DNA of 25,659 nt from a virus. Below, one piece after another: positions 1 through 8,202 of this stretch. Location of the stretch: positions 1 through 25,659 of IMG/VR virus record IMGVR_UViG_3300027963_000305; one strand, written 5' to 3'. A model generated the notes under the pieces. That model ran no database searches. It was not told the DNA's origin and was given only the letters and a program-made list of their open reading frames with translations. The stretch's first letter is position 1; every line of letters begins with the position of its first letter. The translations under genes and the position numbers were made by a program.

Positions 1-627
1 ACCACCACCACCACCGGCTACATATCCTGAAGGTGAACCTAATGATAATAATGCAATTGTTGCATCATATACACCATTTCCACCATTTGGAGTTCCTCCA
101 CCACTACCTACTTGAATAAATCCTCCTCCACCTCCGGAGTTAGATGAACCACCATCAGCACCATTTTGTCCTTGTATACCTGTTCCACCTGTCATTGAAG
201 CTCCTGTTCCTGCACCACCACCACCTGATGCACCTCTACCACCGGAGCCTGATACATTACCTTGTGTTCCTCCACCTCCTCCGCCCCAAGCGAATGAAGA
301 TGTTAAACTACTTCCTGAAATGTATGTATCACCACCATTCTGTCCATTAAGATTAGTAGAACCAACTGATGCAGTTCCACCTCCTCCTACAAATACATTG
401 TATGAAACTGATGATGTAAGTGTAAGTGAACTACTAATGTATCCACCTCCTCCACCTCCTCCAGCTTCTCTACCAGAAGTTAAAGCACGACCACCTGCTG
501 CACCACCACCTACTAATACATAATATACTAATAAACTACCTGTTGGTGGAGCCGGAGTAACACTAGTTCCTCTTACAATTTCTTGTCCCAATGTTTGCAA
601 TTGGTTAGTATTTCTTAAATACAACAT
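1..627 (-). CDS. Glycine-rich tail adhesin, 3' part cut by window edge
   Basis: The frame is open without a stop from an ATG at 627 to the window edge, giving 209 codons and an incomplete C-terminus. Residues 1-35 are a non-glycine N-terminus, starting MLYLRNTNQLQTLG and likely an attachment segment. After YYVLVGGG the chain is dominated by Gly runs of 4 to 7 separated by short beta-prone stretches such as SLTLTSSVSYNVFVGGGG. This is the pattern of glycine-rich phage adhesins, in which polyglycine helices pack into a sandwich (known for T-even gp38-type adhesins). The reading direction, the position at the end of the protease unit and the 12-nt gap to the upstream gene fit a late structural operon. 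The CACCACC-like appearance of the plus strand is simply Gly codons. Role as receptor binder is inferred; a structural filler protein is possible. Confidence 0.75.
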   Translation of the reverse strand, partial: MLYLRNTNQLQTLGQEIVRGTSVTPAPPTGSLLVYYVLVGGGAAGGRALTSGREAGGGGGGGYISSSLTLTSSVSYNVFVGGGGTASVGSTNLNGQNGGDTYISGSSLTSSFAWGGGGGGTQGNVSGSGGRGASGGGGAGTGASMTGGTGIQGQNGADGGSSNSGGGGGFIQVGSGGGTPNGGNGVYDATIALLSLGSPSGYVAGGGGG

Positions 628-639
628 ATTCTTTTATTT

Positions 640-909
640 TTATCTTAATGCGATAATGTTGCCTACAGTCGTTGATGATGATATTGCAGTAAAGATACCA
701 GGGATAAATCCACTAGCACTTACAAATGTCAATACTGAACCATCAACAGTCTTTGCTACTAATTGTGATGTTCCACTTCCTTGTGTTCCAACATACAATC
801 CTGTTGCAGTAAATGGTAAACTTCCAATAGGGTTTGAACCTGTTACAGTTTGTCCACCTGAAAATTGACCATTTTCTACATTACCGCCCAAGTTAATTAC
901 TTTGCTCAT
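640..909 (-). CDS. Small structural protein, unknown function (89 aa)
   Basis: This 89-residue protein is rich in Gly, Ser and Thr. It opens MSKVINLGGNVENGQFSGGQ and ends SSTTVGNIIALR. No signal peptide, membrane segment or Cys is present. The composition and predicted beta-rich pattern resemble small virion decoration or fibre-tip proteins of Bacteroidetes-type phages, but no specific family is recognised. It lies 6 nt after the 112-residue gene and 12 nt before the glycine-rich adhesin, so it is very likely co-transcribed with both. The start has an A/T-rich upstream stretch (AAATTAAATTAAT) with no Shine-Dalgarno, like most genes here. It may be a partner or adaptor for the adhesin; that is inference from position only. 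Confidence 0.7.
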   Translation of the reverse strand: MSKVINLGGNVENGQFSGGQTVTGSNPIGSLPFTATGLYVGTQGSGTSQLVAKTVDGSVLTFVSASGFIPGIFTAISSSTTVGNIIALR

Positions 910-915
910 ATTAAT

Positions 916-1254
916 TTAATTTATTTTATATAATTTATTTTCAAATCTTGCTTTTGATACTGTTTGTAAATCTAATGTTCTCCATTGTGACCTACCAGTT
1001 TCGTTGTTCAATGTTGTTTTTATGTTAAACATACCTTCTGATGCTTTTGTAGAAGACCCACCGGCCTCTCCACCTACATATGCTCCACTATCCCACCACA
1101 TATAATAATAATCCACATTACCTTCTAATGTAGTCCATTCAACTCTTATCTTATTATTACGAGATGAACTTTCTAATAAGTCTTGAAATTCAGATAAACT
1201 GATATCAATACCTTTGAATTGGACAAGTTTATTATGATAAGAGTTACTATTCAT
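916..1254 (-). CDS. Hypothetical phage protein (112 aa)
   Basis: The ATG at 1254 overlaps the stop of the upstream protease by one base (TAATG junction), which supports this start and translational coupling. The protein has an aromatic central segment (VDYYYMWWDSGAYVGG), a Gly/Ser linker and a polar C-terminal half ending in KARFENKLYKIN. No catalytic motif, Cys pair or membrane segment is visible. Its place between the prohead protease and the late adhesin genes suggests a small virion or assembly protein. The family is not recognised. Coding is well supported by tight packing between two real genes and by absence of a credible competing frame. Confidence 0.75.
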   Translation of the reverse strand: MNSNSYHNKLVQFKGIDISLSEFQDLLESSSRNNKIRVEWTTLEGNVDYYYMWWDSGAYVGGEAGGSSTKASEGMFNIKTTLNNETGRSQWRTLDLQTVSKARFENKLYKIN

Positions 1255-2315
1255 TATATCAATGCTGGTGCAACAATTAAATCTTTTTTATCTTTCTTTT
1301 TTGCTGGCTCTCCTGCGTATGAACTACTTGGTATAGACGGCATTGCTTCGGTTTCGGTTAATAAACCTAATGTTCTTAACTTATTCCTACTCCAACCCAA
1401 TCCACTCTTTCCACCCCAAGCCATATACATAAGATATCCACAACCATCAGTAAATGATTTTGAACTTTGTAAATCACCTTCATGTCTACTTAAAAAAGAA
1501 TACATTCTCTTTATTGTATCTACACTAATTGGTTCACCCTTTGCTAATTGATTTGCTCTTTGTTTTCCAACAGGAGTTCCACAACTTCCCCAACCATTAT
1601 CATCTGCATATTTTAATGCTGCTTTAGCATTACTTTTAACACCATCTGGATAGTCTGAATAACTTTCCATCTCTACTCTCTTACCTGCTTTATATCTACT
1701 ATCTTTTTTGATTATATTTTTCATATAAGATAATACAACTAATGCTTCTTCATCTGTCAATTCTTCAACATTTTTAGAAAGTAAGATTTCTTCTTTTGAT
1801 GCCTGAATTAATTTATGTTCAAACAAACCTTCAATAGAAAATCCTTTTACCTTTCCAGTTTTAACATAATCATTCCATAAGTTATTATCACTAATCTTAA
1901 ACATACCCATCCAAGTTCCTTCAGGCACATTCAAACCATATCTACTGCTCTTATCTAACTTTCCTTCTTTAACCCAACTCTCAACTAAATGAACTCCTTT
2001 GATATTTTTATCATGTTCCAAAGTAGCCTTATCAGTATACTTTTTCATTAAGTAATTTTGAGCAACGGTTTTAATCGTATCTTTTGTTAGGAATACATGA
2101 TAAGGTTGACCTTCACCATCTACTCTTAATATCTTTTTATCAGGTATTAAGATTGGGCCAATTAACATTTGTTGGTCTTTATCAACAGATGCAAACATTA
2201 CTTCTTCTTTATCAAAAGCAATCCAATCCATTTCTATTGCTGGAGCCTCAACTAAACTAATAGCAAAGACTTCATCAACACCATCCTCTTCAACTTTAAG
2301 CTCATACAATTTCAT
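1254..2315 (-). CDS. XkdF-like prohead maturation protease with C-terminal extra domain
   Basis: The N-terminal half (about residues 12-170) matches the XkdF/S78-type phage serine protease pattern: ISLVEAPAIEMDW near the start, LIGPILIPDKKI at 51-62, His101 in LEHDK, Ser113 in LVESWV, and GTWMGMF followed by GFSIEG near 158-163. His101 and Ser113 are the likely catalytic pair. Residues about 217-315 form a second domain (YPDGVKSNAKAAL, SCGTPVG, GCGYLMYMAWGG) that is often joined to this protease in Bacteroidetes phages; its role is not known to me. Near the C-terminus, residues 331-336 are SSYAGE, also found near the N-terminus of the capsid protein. A Lys-rich tail (KKKDKKD) follows. The enzyme would process capsid and scaffold proteins inside the prohead. 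It is unusual that it lies after the tape measure, far from the capsid gene. The putative late promoter lies 4 nt upstream. Confidence 0.8.
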   Translation of the reverse strand: MKLYELKVEEDGVDEVFAISLVEAPAIEMDWIAFDKEEVMFASVDKDQQMLIGPILIPDKKILRVDGEGQPYHVFLTKDTIKTVAQNYLMKKYTDKATLEHDKNIKGVHLVESWVKEGKLDKSSRYGLNVPEGTWMGMFKISDNNLWNDYVKTGKVKGFSIEGLFEHKLIQASKEEILLSKNVEELTDEEALVVLSYMKNIIKKDSRYKAGKRVEMESYSDYPDGVKSNAKAALKYADDNGWGSCGTPVGKQRANQLAKGEPISVDTIKRMYSFLSRHEGDLQSSKSFTDGCGYLMYMAWGGKSGLGWSRNKLRTLGLLTETEAMPSIPSSSYAGEPAKKKDKKDLIVAPALI

Positions 2316-2319
2316 ATAT

Positions 2320-2350
2320 TAAAAACACTTTTAAGATTAAAAATAGTTAT
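2320..2350 (-). promoter_or_regulatory. Putative phage late promoter, copy A (before protease unit)
   Basis: Read on the minus strand this is a perfect ATAACTATTTTT, 10 nt, then a perfect GTGTTTTTA. The TAA stop of the tape-measure gene is embedded in the first box. Only 4 nt separate the second box from the protease ATG, so a transcript starting there would be leaderless or nearly so. The same sequence and spacing recur at 14877-14907, 17426-17456 and 21432-21462. Promoter function is inferred. Confidence 0.6.
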
Positions 2351-4452
2351 CCCCCAACAAATGTAGCTGCTCTACTAGTCCTTCTATCTAATGCTTGTTG
2401 TGATGAAACTTCACCACTTACAACATAAGCTTTCAGAGGAGCTTGTGCTTTGTTAATTGATTGTGCAATTGCAGTAGATGGATTTTGTCCACCACTAACA
2501 TTTATCGTAGGTGCAGCTGCTCCACCAACTTTTGGTGTTGGTATATTTGGTGCTGCACCAATTGAACCTCCACTACCTCCACCAGTTACACCGGCTTGAG
2601 ATGCTGCAGAATTAATTTGTTGTATTGATTTAACTGCTGATGCAATTGTTGATGCAATACTTAAACCTGCTGATATAGTATTAATTAATACCCACGGAGC
2701 TCCAAATGTTAAAGGTGATGCTGCAACTGCTTTTGCATTTGCTATACCTGTATTTGCAACAATTTGTCCGATTGATGCTGCTTGTGATATAATAATACCT
2801 GCAATTGCTAATGCTTTATTCTTACCTGCAACTTGACTCAATAGATTACCAAATTGTTCAAACAATTGTAGGTAAGCCATATTGATTTCTTGTTTGGCCT
2901 GTGCTGCAGCTTTCTCTGTTGCTATCTCTTGGTCACTAATATCCTTTCTAGCATCTGCATATTTCTTTCTGATTTGAGTTTTTTCAAATTCAGTTAATTC
3001 AGTATTTTGTAATTCAGTAGTTTCTTGTTCTTTAAGGATATCTCTTTGTTGTGTTAATCTTTGTAAGTCAGCTTCAAAGTCACCATCAATCTTTTTATTT
3101 TCAGCATCTAATGCTTCTAATTTAGTTTGTAATCCTAATAATACAATACCTCTTTCATCCTCACCTTTCTTTTTAAGTCTTTCAGTTTCTTTTTCATCTA
3201 ATTCCTTCTTCTTATCAGCATCTTCTTCTGCAAACTTCTTTCTCATTGTAGCAAGTTCTGCCTGAAGACCTGTTTCTAATATTGTAGTGTCTTGTTTATA
3301 CTTTGTAGCAGTTGCAATTAATGCAGCATACTTTTGATTTATTTCATATTCAGTTCTATCTCTTTCATCCAAAGTTGCTTTGAATGCGTCTTCTTCACCT
3401 TTTCTAACTTCACCTAATTCTTGGTCTCTTAATCTTTTTAATTCATCTAACTCTCTTTGTTTCTGAGCTATCTTCTTATCACTTGCAACTTTATTTTTAC
3501 CAGCTAACTCTTTATTCTTTGCTTCCTCTTCTTTTAACTCATCTGCTTTATTATTTAATCCTACTTCTTGTGCAGTTGCATATGCATCTTTTGTTGCCTG
3601 TTGTCTTTTAGTTAAATTATCTCCTAACTTTTTAAGACCTTCTGCATCTGCTTTACCTAAATTATCATTATATAATTTTACAGCTTCTTGCTCATCTTTA
3701 TATGCCTGTTCGTATGTATCTTTAGCCTGTCTAAATTGAGTCTCTCTAATCTTTTGTGCATCAGCACCTTGTGCTTTTAATCTAGCTAATTCAACTTTGT
3801 TTCTTCTATTTGTATCTGCTGCATTTAATTCTAATAATTCATTTTGTCTTTCTAATGCTCTATTTAATACATCCGCTGCAGCAGCTGCTTCTTTTTCACC
3901 CGTTGCCATTTCATATAATGCAGATGCTGCAGTTCCTAATAATACCACCAATGCACCAATACCTGTTGCAATTAATGCTGCTGATAATGCTTTAGCTCCT
4001 GCGGCTGCAGCAGCTTCACCAACTCCAACCTGAACAAATGATTTAGCTAAAAATCCGTTTAAGGCAGTATATGCTCTTGTGATACCTGTAAGTTCACCTA
4101 AACCTTTTGCTGCATCTGCTAAATCTTTTCCTAATTCAACAAATGATGCTTTTAAGTCAGCAAATTTTAATCCACCAAATTGTTTTAAGGTATTAACTGC
4201 ACCACTTACTTTGTTACCAATTTCACCAATCGGTCCTGGTAATTGTCCTAATACTTCCGTAAAGTTAGATGCACCAGTTCTTGCAGATTTGATTGCATCC
4301 TCTGTATCATTAATTTGTTGTTGTAGTATTTTGAACTCATTTGACCCAGCAGCAGTTTCCTTCAATTGCTTTTTAAGTTCTTTAAGAGCAGCAATAGATG
4401 GTTCTACATTGGTTTCTACATCAACCTTTACTTTTACTTGTTTGTCTGCCAT
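2347..4452 (-). CDS. Tail tape measure protein
   Basis: This is the only large, strongly coiled-coil protein of the window (701 residues). Residues 1-60 are charged helix. A long hydrophobic stretch lies at about 155-180 (ALIATGIGALVVLLGTAASALY). It is followed by about 350 residues of Lys/Glu/Ala-rich coiled coil, then a second hydrophobic region (LAIAGIIISQAASIGQIVANTG and on to ASTIASAV) and a Gly/Ala/Pro-rich tail. This domain order is typical of tape measure proteins, which fix tail length and help DNA delivery. At the usual rule of about 0.15 nm per residue, the tail would be near 100 nm (inference). The ATG at 4452 lies inside the end of the 50-residue upstream gene (19-nt overlap). 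No lysozyme or peptidase domain was recognised. Confidence 0.88.
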   Translation of the reverse strand: MADKQVKVKVDVETNVEPSIAALKELKKQLKETAAGSNEFKILQQQINDTEDAIKSARTGASNFTEVLGQLPGPIGEIGNKVSGAVNTLKQFGGLKFADLKASFVELGKDLADAAKGLGELTGITRAYTALNGFLAKSFVQVGVGEAAAAAGAKALSAALIATGIGALVVLLGTAASALYEMATGEKEAAAAADVLNRALERQNELLELNAADTNRRNKVELARLKAQGADAQKIRETQFRQAKDTYEQAYKDEQEAVKLYNDNLGKADAEGLKKLGDNLTKRQQATKDAYATAQEVGLNNKADELKEEEAKNKELAGKNKVASDKKIAQKQRELDELKRLRDQELGEVRKGEEDAFKATLDERDRTEYEINQKYAALIATATKYKQDTTILETGLQAELATMRKKFAEEDADKKKELDEKETERLKKKGEDERGIVLLGLQTKLEALDAENKKIDGDFEADLQRLTQQRDILKEQETTELQNTELTEFEKTQIRKKYADARKDISDQEIATEKAAAQAKQEINMAYLQLFEQFGNLLSQVAGKNKALAIAGIIISQAASIGQIVANTGIANAKAVAASPLTFGAPWVLINTISAGLSIASTIASAVKSIQQINSAASQAGVTGGGSGGSIGAAPNIPTPKVGGAAAPTINVSGGQNPSTAIAQSINKAQAPLKAYVVSGEVSSQQALDRRTSRAATFVGG

Positions 4453-4586
4453 GCGTGTCTTTTTATTTTATACCAAACATCTCTCCATGTTGTTGGCAAT
4501 TTATGTTTACCTTTTGCTATTTCAACTCTATCGGAAATGTTATAATGTTCTCCTGTATTCAATAATTCAATTATACCTTTTATCAT
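4434..4586 (-). CDS. Small basic protein upstream of the tape measure (50 aa)
   Basis: A complete 50-codon frame runs from the ATG at 4586 to a TAA at 4434 and overlaps the start of the tape measure gene by 19 nt in another frame. The product is basic and aromatic (MIKGIIELLNTGEHYN, then GKHKLPTTWRDVWYKIKRHAW). It fills the only gap between the preceding tail gene and the tape measure and follows a degenerate copy of the putative late promoter by 4 nt. In many phages the genes just before the tape measure encode tail-assembly chaperones, but this product is too short and unlike those families to claim that. Function unknown; coding support is position, overlap and reasonable composition. Confidence 0.55.
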   Translation of the reverse strand: MIKGIIELLNTGEHYNISDRVEIAKGKHKLPTTWRDVWYKIKRHAWQTNK

Positions 4587-4590
4587 ATCT

Positions 4591-4622
4591 TAAAAACAAT
4601 CTTTTTATTATAAATTAGTGAT
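4591..4622 (-). promoter_or_regulatory. Putative late promoter, degenerate copy B (before tape measure unit)
   Basis: On the minus strand the second box reads TTGTTTTTA (8 of 9 match to GTGTTTTTA). The first box reads ATCACTAATTTA (9 of 12), with an 11-nt rather than 10-nt spacer. It lies 4 nt before the ATG of the 50-residue gene, the same distance as at the protease unit. It is weaker than the four near-exact copies, so it is called with lower confidence. Confidence 0.4.
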
Positions 4623-6154
4623 TATAAACAACCACCACCACTACATATAGCGGTATTAGTTAAAGTTAGAGTATTTCCAACATCACCACTCACTACTGTA
4701 TAAGTTGATGAAAAATCATTTGCAATACCTGTTGGTGGAGGTGCACAATCTAGGGCACTTACAATACCTGTGGCTTCTACATTTGAATAATTACCACCAC
4801 ACTCATCACAAGTTAGTTCAACATTGATTGTATCACCAACATAAACTGTATATATTCCACTTGATGTGTTGCTTCTACTTTCAACAATTAAACCATTCAC
4901 ATAAATATCCATTTGTCCTCTTGCACCAGCTAATTCACTAAATGTCCATGATAATGTTGCACTTCCACCTGACCCACTAACAAAATAATATGAGTTAGAG
5001 AATGATGATGTTACTGCTCCACAATTTTCATACATTCTATAATATGTTGATGCAGTAGGTGCAGTAATTACTCTTGGAGAATTACATCCACCTGTATTGC
5101 TTCCACCCCATGTAGAACCATCTAATGAAGTTTGTATTGTTGTTGCAGTGCAACCAGAACATCCACTACCTGTTGTAAAGAAAATACTAATATTTCCTGA
5201 ACTAACTGATGCAGTAGTTATTGTAGGAGTGCAACAACTTCCACTTAATATAATATTAGTGCTACCTGAAATTGTAATATTGTGTCCTGCCGTAAATGTT
5301 GTTGGGAATGTTATAACCCTATCACCACTACCTGAATAAATATATTGTGTTGAACTTGTCACCGGTGTTCCATTATCTAAAGTTGTTAATGTTGCAGATG
5401 CCGTAGTATACGGGCCCCACACAGTTGAACCACCATCTTTACCTTCCATAACTACATTAGCAACTGTTCCACCTGAAATACTTTGTGAGAAATTGCCACT
5501 AAAATAATAAGCCGTTCCAGATACAATTAAGTTTGCATCTATAAATGCAGTTGGACTTGCGTTATACTCTGCCAAATTAATTGATGCAGTTGCATATGCA
5601 GTGCTACCAGTTGGTGGTGTTGGTATAGGTTGCAAATCACTCAATGTATCACCAATGATTGGCCCTAATAATTGTAAATTACAACTACCATCTTTCAATG
5701 AATAATCGTTTATTGCTCTTAAATGATAATAGTTACCTCTAAAGTTTACTACATCATTCAATTCCATTTTAATATAATCAGCTAAAGGTATAATTGCTTC
5801 ACAATTTAATAATCTTGTTTTAGGATTATAAAGGAGTGAAATATAAGTTTCCCAATAATTTGTGTAAAGACTACCGGTTGGTATTTCTCCATACGCTGCA
5901 GCTTCATTATTAAAAAGTAAGCTATCACTATTTGTTGTTGGAAAACTACCAGTTACTACATTATAGTTGTCAAAATATGGAAAACTAGTTTGTGAATAAC
6001 TAATACCTGCAGTAGTAAAACTACCGCTTTCTAACCACCATTCCTCACAATCTATCAATCCATTGTAAAAATAGATATGTGGTAAAACTCTGCTTGGATT
6101 GAAGTTTTGGTCACTAATAAATGTTGGTATGTATATTGGTATAATTTGACTCAT
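4622..6154 (-). CDS. Tail/baseplate protein with Cys-rich C-terminal modules
   Basis: This 510-residue protein has two parts. Residues 1 to about 185 contain the segment LLNCEAIIPLADYIKMELNDVV and then YYHLRAINDYSLKDGSCNLQLLGP, a pattern seen in the last tail/baseplate protein of several Bacteroidetes phage morphogenesis clusters. From about residue 190 on it is Ser/Thr/Gly-rich and contains several beta-sandwich-like (Ig/FN3-like) stretches with paired Cys (CCTP, GCSGC, TCDECGG), and it ends CSGGGCL. The C-terminal half may be a surface-exposed or receptor-contacting region, with disulphides or metal binding at the Cys pairs; this is inference. It lies 10 nt after the 678-residue gene, and a degenerate late promoter begins within its stop region. 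Confidence 0.7.
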   Translation of the reverse strand: MSQIIPIYIPTFISDQNFNPSRVLPHIYFYNGLIDCEEWWLESGSFTTAGISYSQTSFPYFDNYNVVTGSFPTTNSDSLLFNNEAAAYGEIPTGSLYTNYWETYISLLYNPKTRLLNCEAIIPLADYIKMELNDVVNFRGNYYHLRAINDYSLKDGSCNLQLLGPIIGDTLSDLQPIPTPPTGSTAYATASINLAEYNASPTAFIDANLIVSGTAYYFSGNFSQSISGGTVANVVMEGKDGGSTVWGPYTTASATLTTLDNGTPVTSSTQYIYSGSGDRVITFPTTFTAGHNITISGSTNIILSGSCCTPTITTASVSSGNISIFFTTGSGCSGCTATTIQTSLDGSTWGGSNTGGCNSPRVITAPTASTYYRMYENCGAVTSSFSNSYYFVSGSGGSATLSWTFSELAGARGQMDIYVNGLIVESRSNTSSGIYTVYVGDTINVELTCDECGGNYSNVEATGIVSALDCAPPPTGIANDFSSTYTVVSGDVGNTLTLTNTAICSGGGCL

Positions 6155-6164
6155 AATAATTTAT

Positions 6165-8201
6165 TTATAAACAAGGATATCCATAAGTTGAACAAGTATC
6201 TCCTGTATCTGTTGCAACTGCAGTTGAAGTGTTTATTGAGAATAATTCACAAGTATTATAATCTAAAATCCATTTATATCCTGTCAATGGAGTAACTCCA
6301 TATGCATCAAAGTATAATACTGCACTATCTTCTAATACACCCGTAGATGAGAATATTGTTTGATTTGCAATACCATTACAAACATATGATGGATTGGTAT
6401 TTTGTGAAATTGCATATTGACCTGGTAATTGATATGCTATTGGTTGAGGATTTAATCCACTAACACTACCTGATAAACCTGTTCCTGCAATTCTAACTAA
6501 TGGGTCAGATGCAAATGTAGTTTTAACATTAAACTCACCTTGTGAGAAAAAGTTAGCAGTATCCACATAATATGATTTACCATATTCTCTATTTGCAGCT
6601 TTAGCAAATTGTTGTGAAATATAATCAGTATCTAATGTATCTCCAAAGTTTAATTTATTTACAGCAAGATTGTTTGCTGGAATTACTTCTATATTTTTAT
6701 CTAAATTGATATACCTATTAAAATCTTTTACTTCACCCCTCTTATACCAATTATTAAATTCTTCAATTATGAATTGATTTAATCTTGTTTTATCTGGATA
6801 GATTACTAAATTGAACTTTCTTTGTAATCCAATTATGAAATCAATTTGCTTAATACCTACTGTTCCAAAAGGCATATTTGATGGAATATCTATAACTCTA
6901 CCATCAGCTGCTTGTCTTACTTCTCTAATTTCCAAATAAGATTTAGTTGTAGATTGTGGGTCTAATGTTACAAGTGGTTGAGATGTTGGAGGTGGGTTAT
7001 TTGGACTTTGTCTTAATTGAAAATAATAATTTCCTGGTGGTATATCATCTAACTTAAATTCAGTTTGTAATTCATATGTTGTATTTATACCAAAGCTACC
7101 TCTACTTTGTTGTAGTTGGTCAAAAAAGAATATATAAGATTGAATTGCACGAGTTGAATAGGGAGTTGAACTACCTGTTTCTAACATTCTTATTTGCCAT
7201 GTTCCATTTGCAGATAATGTTCCTGGCATATTATTAACAGAGCAACTTACATTCACATTTACATTTAATATACCTGAAAGATTAGTTCGTTTCTCTACTT
7301 TATATGCTGCATTATTGTAAAAGTTTTGTGGGTCTGATAATTTATTATACCAAGGAAGTGTTGTCCAACTACCTGATGGAAGAGTTCTATCTGTCATACC
7401 ACTCCCACTAATTGCACCTATTTTTATTTTACCATATGTTTCCAAATCAATATCAGAAAATTCAGGATACTTTAATGAGTTATTACAAATCATATAGGTA
7501 TCATCAATAAATGATTGTTCAAAAAATGATGATGAGTATGTATATCCTGCTTCTGCAAATATTGCATCTAATACTGGTTTTACCCTAATTGCAGGTTTGA
7601 AATTTTGAACTGTCAGTGCCCCATCTTCGTCATCCATTCCAAATAATTCATATTGTCCTGATGTAAATTGATATCCACTACCATAATCGGCAAGTGGATA
7701 AACTATATCACCATTGAAAAGATTACCACTCCAACTTGCTGTAATATTATTGTAAGATGCAGTATGATTATATGCAGATAGTGATGTTAAATCAGTTAAG
7801 AAGTTTCTGTTGATATCTCTACCAAAACTGGAAAGAGTTCCATAAATAGTTACTTCATATGAGTCAATAAATTTATTAGCAATTACATTTACTTTGTTTA
7901 ATTGAATATATCCATTTGATAAATACACAGAGTCAAAATCAAAGTATGCAGGAACTTTTATATTCGTTGCAAATAAGAATGGATTATCAATAGAGATATC
8001 ATATACATGTTCAAAGAAAGCATTATTTACTTTTGTTCCTGGAAGTGTAATCTGACGAGTAAAATCAGAAGGTAACTGACCTATATCAAATAGACCAGTT
8101 ACATTATTTGATAACTTAATATCTTCGTCTTGAAATATATCTAATTGTGTTCCGTTTGCAATTAATCTAAAAGTAAACGCTTGTGTTGATATTATACCCA
8201 T
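6165..8201 (-). CDS. Large tail/baseplate protein (678 aa)
   Basis: The protein begins MGIISTQAFTFRLIANGTQLDIF, followed by DIKLSNNVTGLFDIGQLPSDFTRQITLPGTKVN. This N-terminus is characteristic of large tail proteins found just before or after the tape measure in Bacteroidetes phages; I recognise the type but not a named family. It is predicted to be mostly beta-structured, with no membrane segments and no obvious enzyme motif. Residues near 430-520 (VGIKQIDFIIGLQRKFNLVIYPDK, then FNNWYKRGEVKDFNRY) resemble hub-like regions. The C-terminus ends DTCSTYGYPCL, a two-Cys ending similar to that of the next gene. It starts 1 nt after the stop of the 387-residue gene, so the two are tightly coupled. 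Confidence 0.72.
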   Translation of the reverse strand: MGIISTQAFTFRLIANGTQLDIFQDEDIKLSNNVTGLFDIGQLPSDFTRQITLPGTKVNNAFFEHVYDISIDNPFLFATNIKVPAYFDFDSVYLSNGYIQLNKVNVIANKFIDSYEVTIYGTLSSFGRDINRNFLTDLTSLSAYNHTASYNNITASWSGNLFNGDIVYPLADYGSGYQFTSGQYELFGMDDEDGALTVQNFKPAIRVKPVLDAIFAEAGYTYSSSFFEQSFIDDTYMICNNSLKYPEFSDIDLETYGKIKIGAISGSGMTDRTLPSGSWTTLPWYNKLSDPQNFYNNAAYKVEKRTNLSGILNVNVNVSCSVNNMPGTLSANGTWQIRMLETGSSTPYSTRAIQSYIFFFDQLQQSRGSFGINTTYELQTEFKLDDIPPGNYYFQLRQSPNNPPPTSQPLVTLDPQSTTKSYLEIREVRQAADGRVIDIPSNMPFGTVGIKQIDFIIGLQRKFNLVIYPDKTRLNQFIIEEFNNWYKRGEVKDFNRYINLDKNIEVIPANNLAVNKLNFGDTLDTDYISQQFAKAANREYGKSYYVDTANFFSQGEFNVKTTFASDPLVRIAGTGLSGSVSGLNPQPIAYQLPGQYAISQNTNPSYVCNGIANQTIFSSTGVLEDSAVLYFDAYGVTPLTGYKWILDYNTCELFSINTSTAVATDTGDTCSTYGYPCL

Positions 8202-8202
8202 A

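Noticed and set aside
1-300. CACCACC-like repeats as microsatellite or CRISPR-like array
   Set aside because: There is no regular repeat-spacer period; the repeats are in frame and encode Gly runs.
144-523. Plus-strand open frames over the left end rich in His/Pro
   Set aside because: They are shadows of the glycine-codon runs of the minus-strand adhesin; composition is that of the complement of GGT/GGA repeats.
4079-4618. 179-codon plus-strand frame
   Set aside because: It opposes the start of the tape measure, the 50-residue gene and a promoter motif, and its product is low-complexity and unlike a protein.
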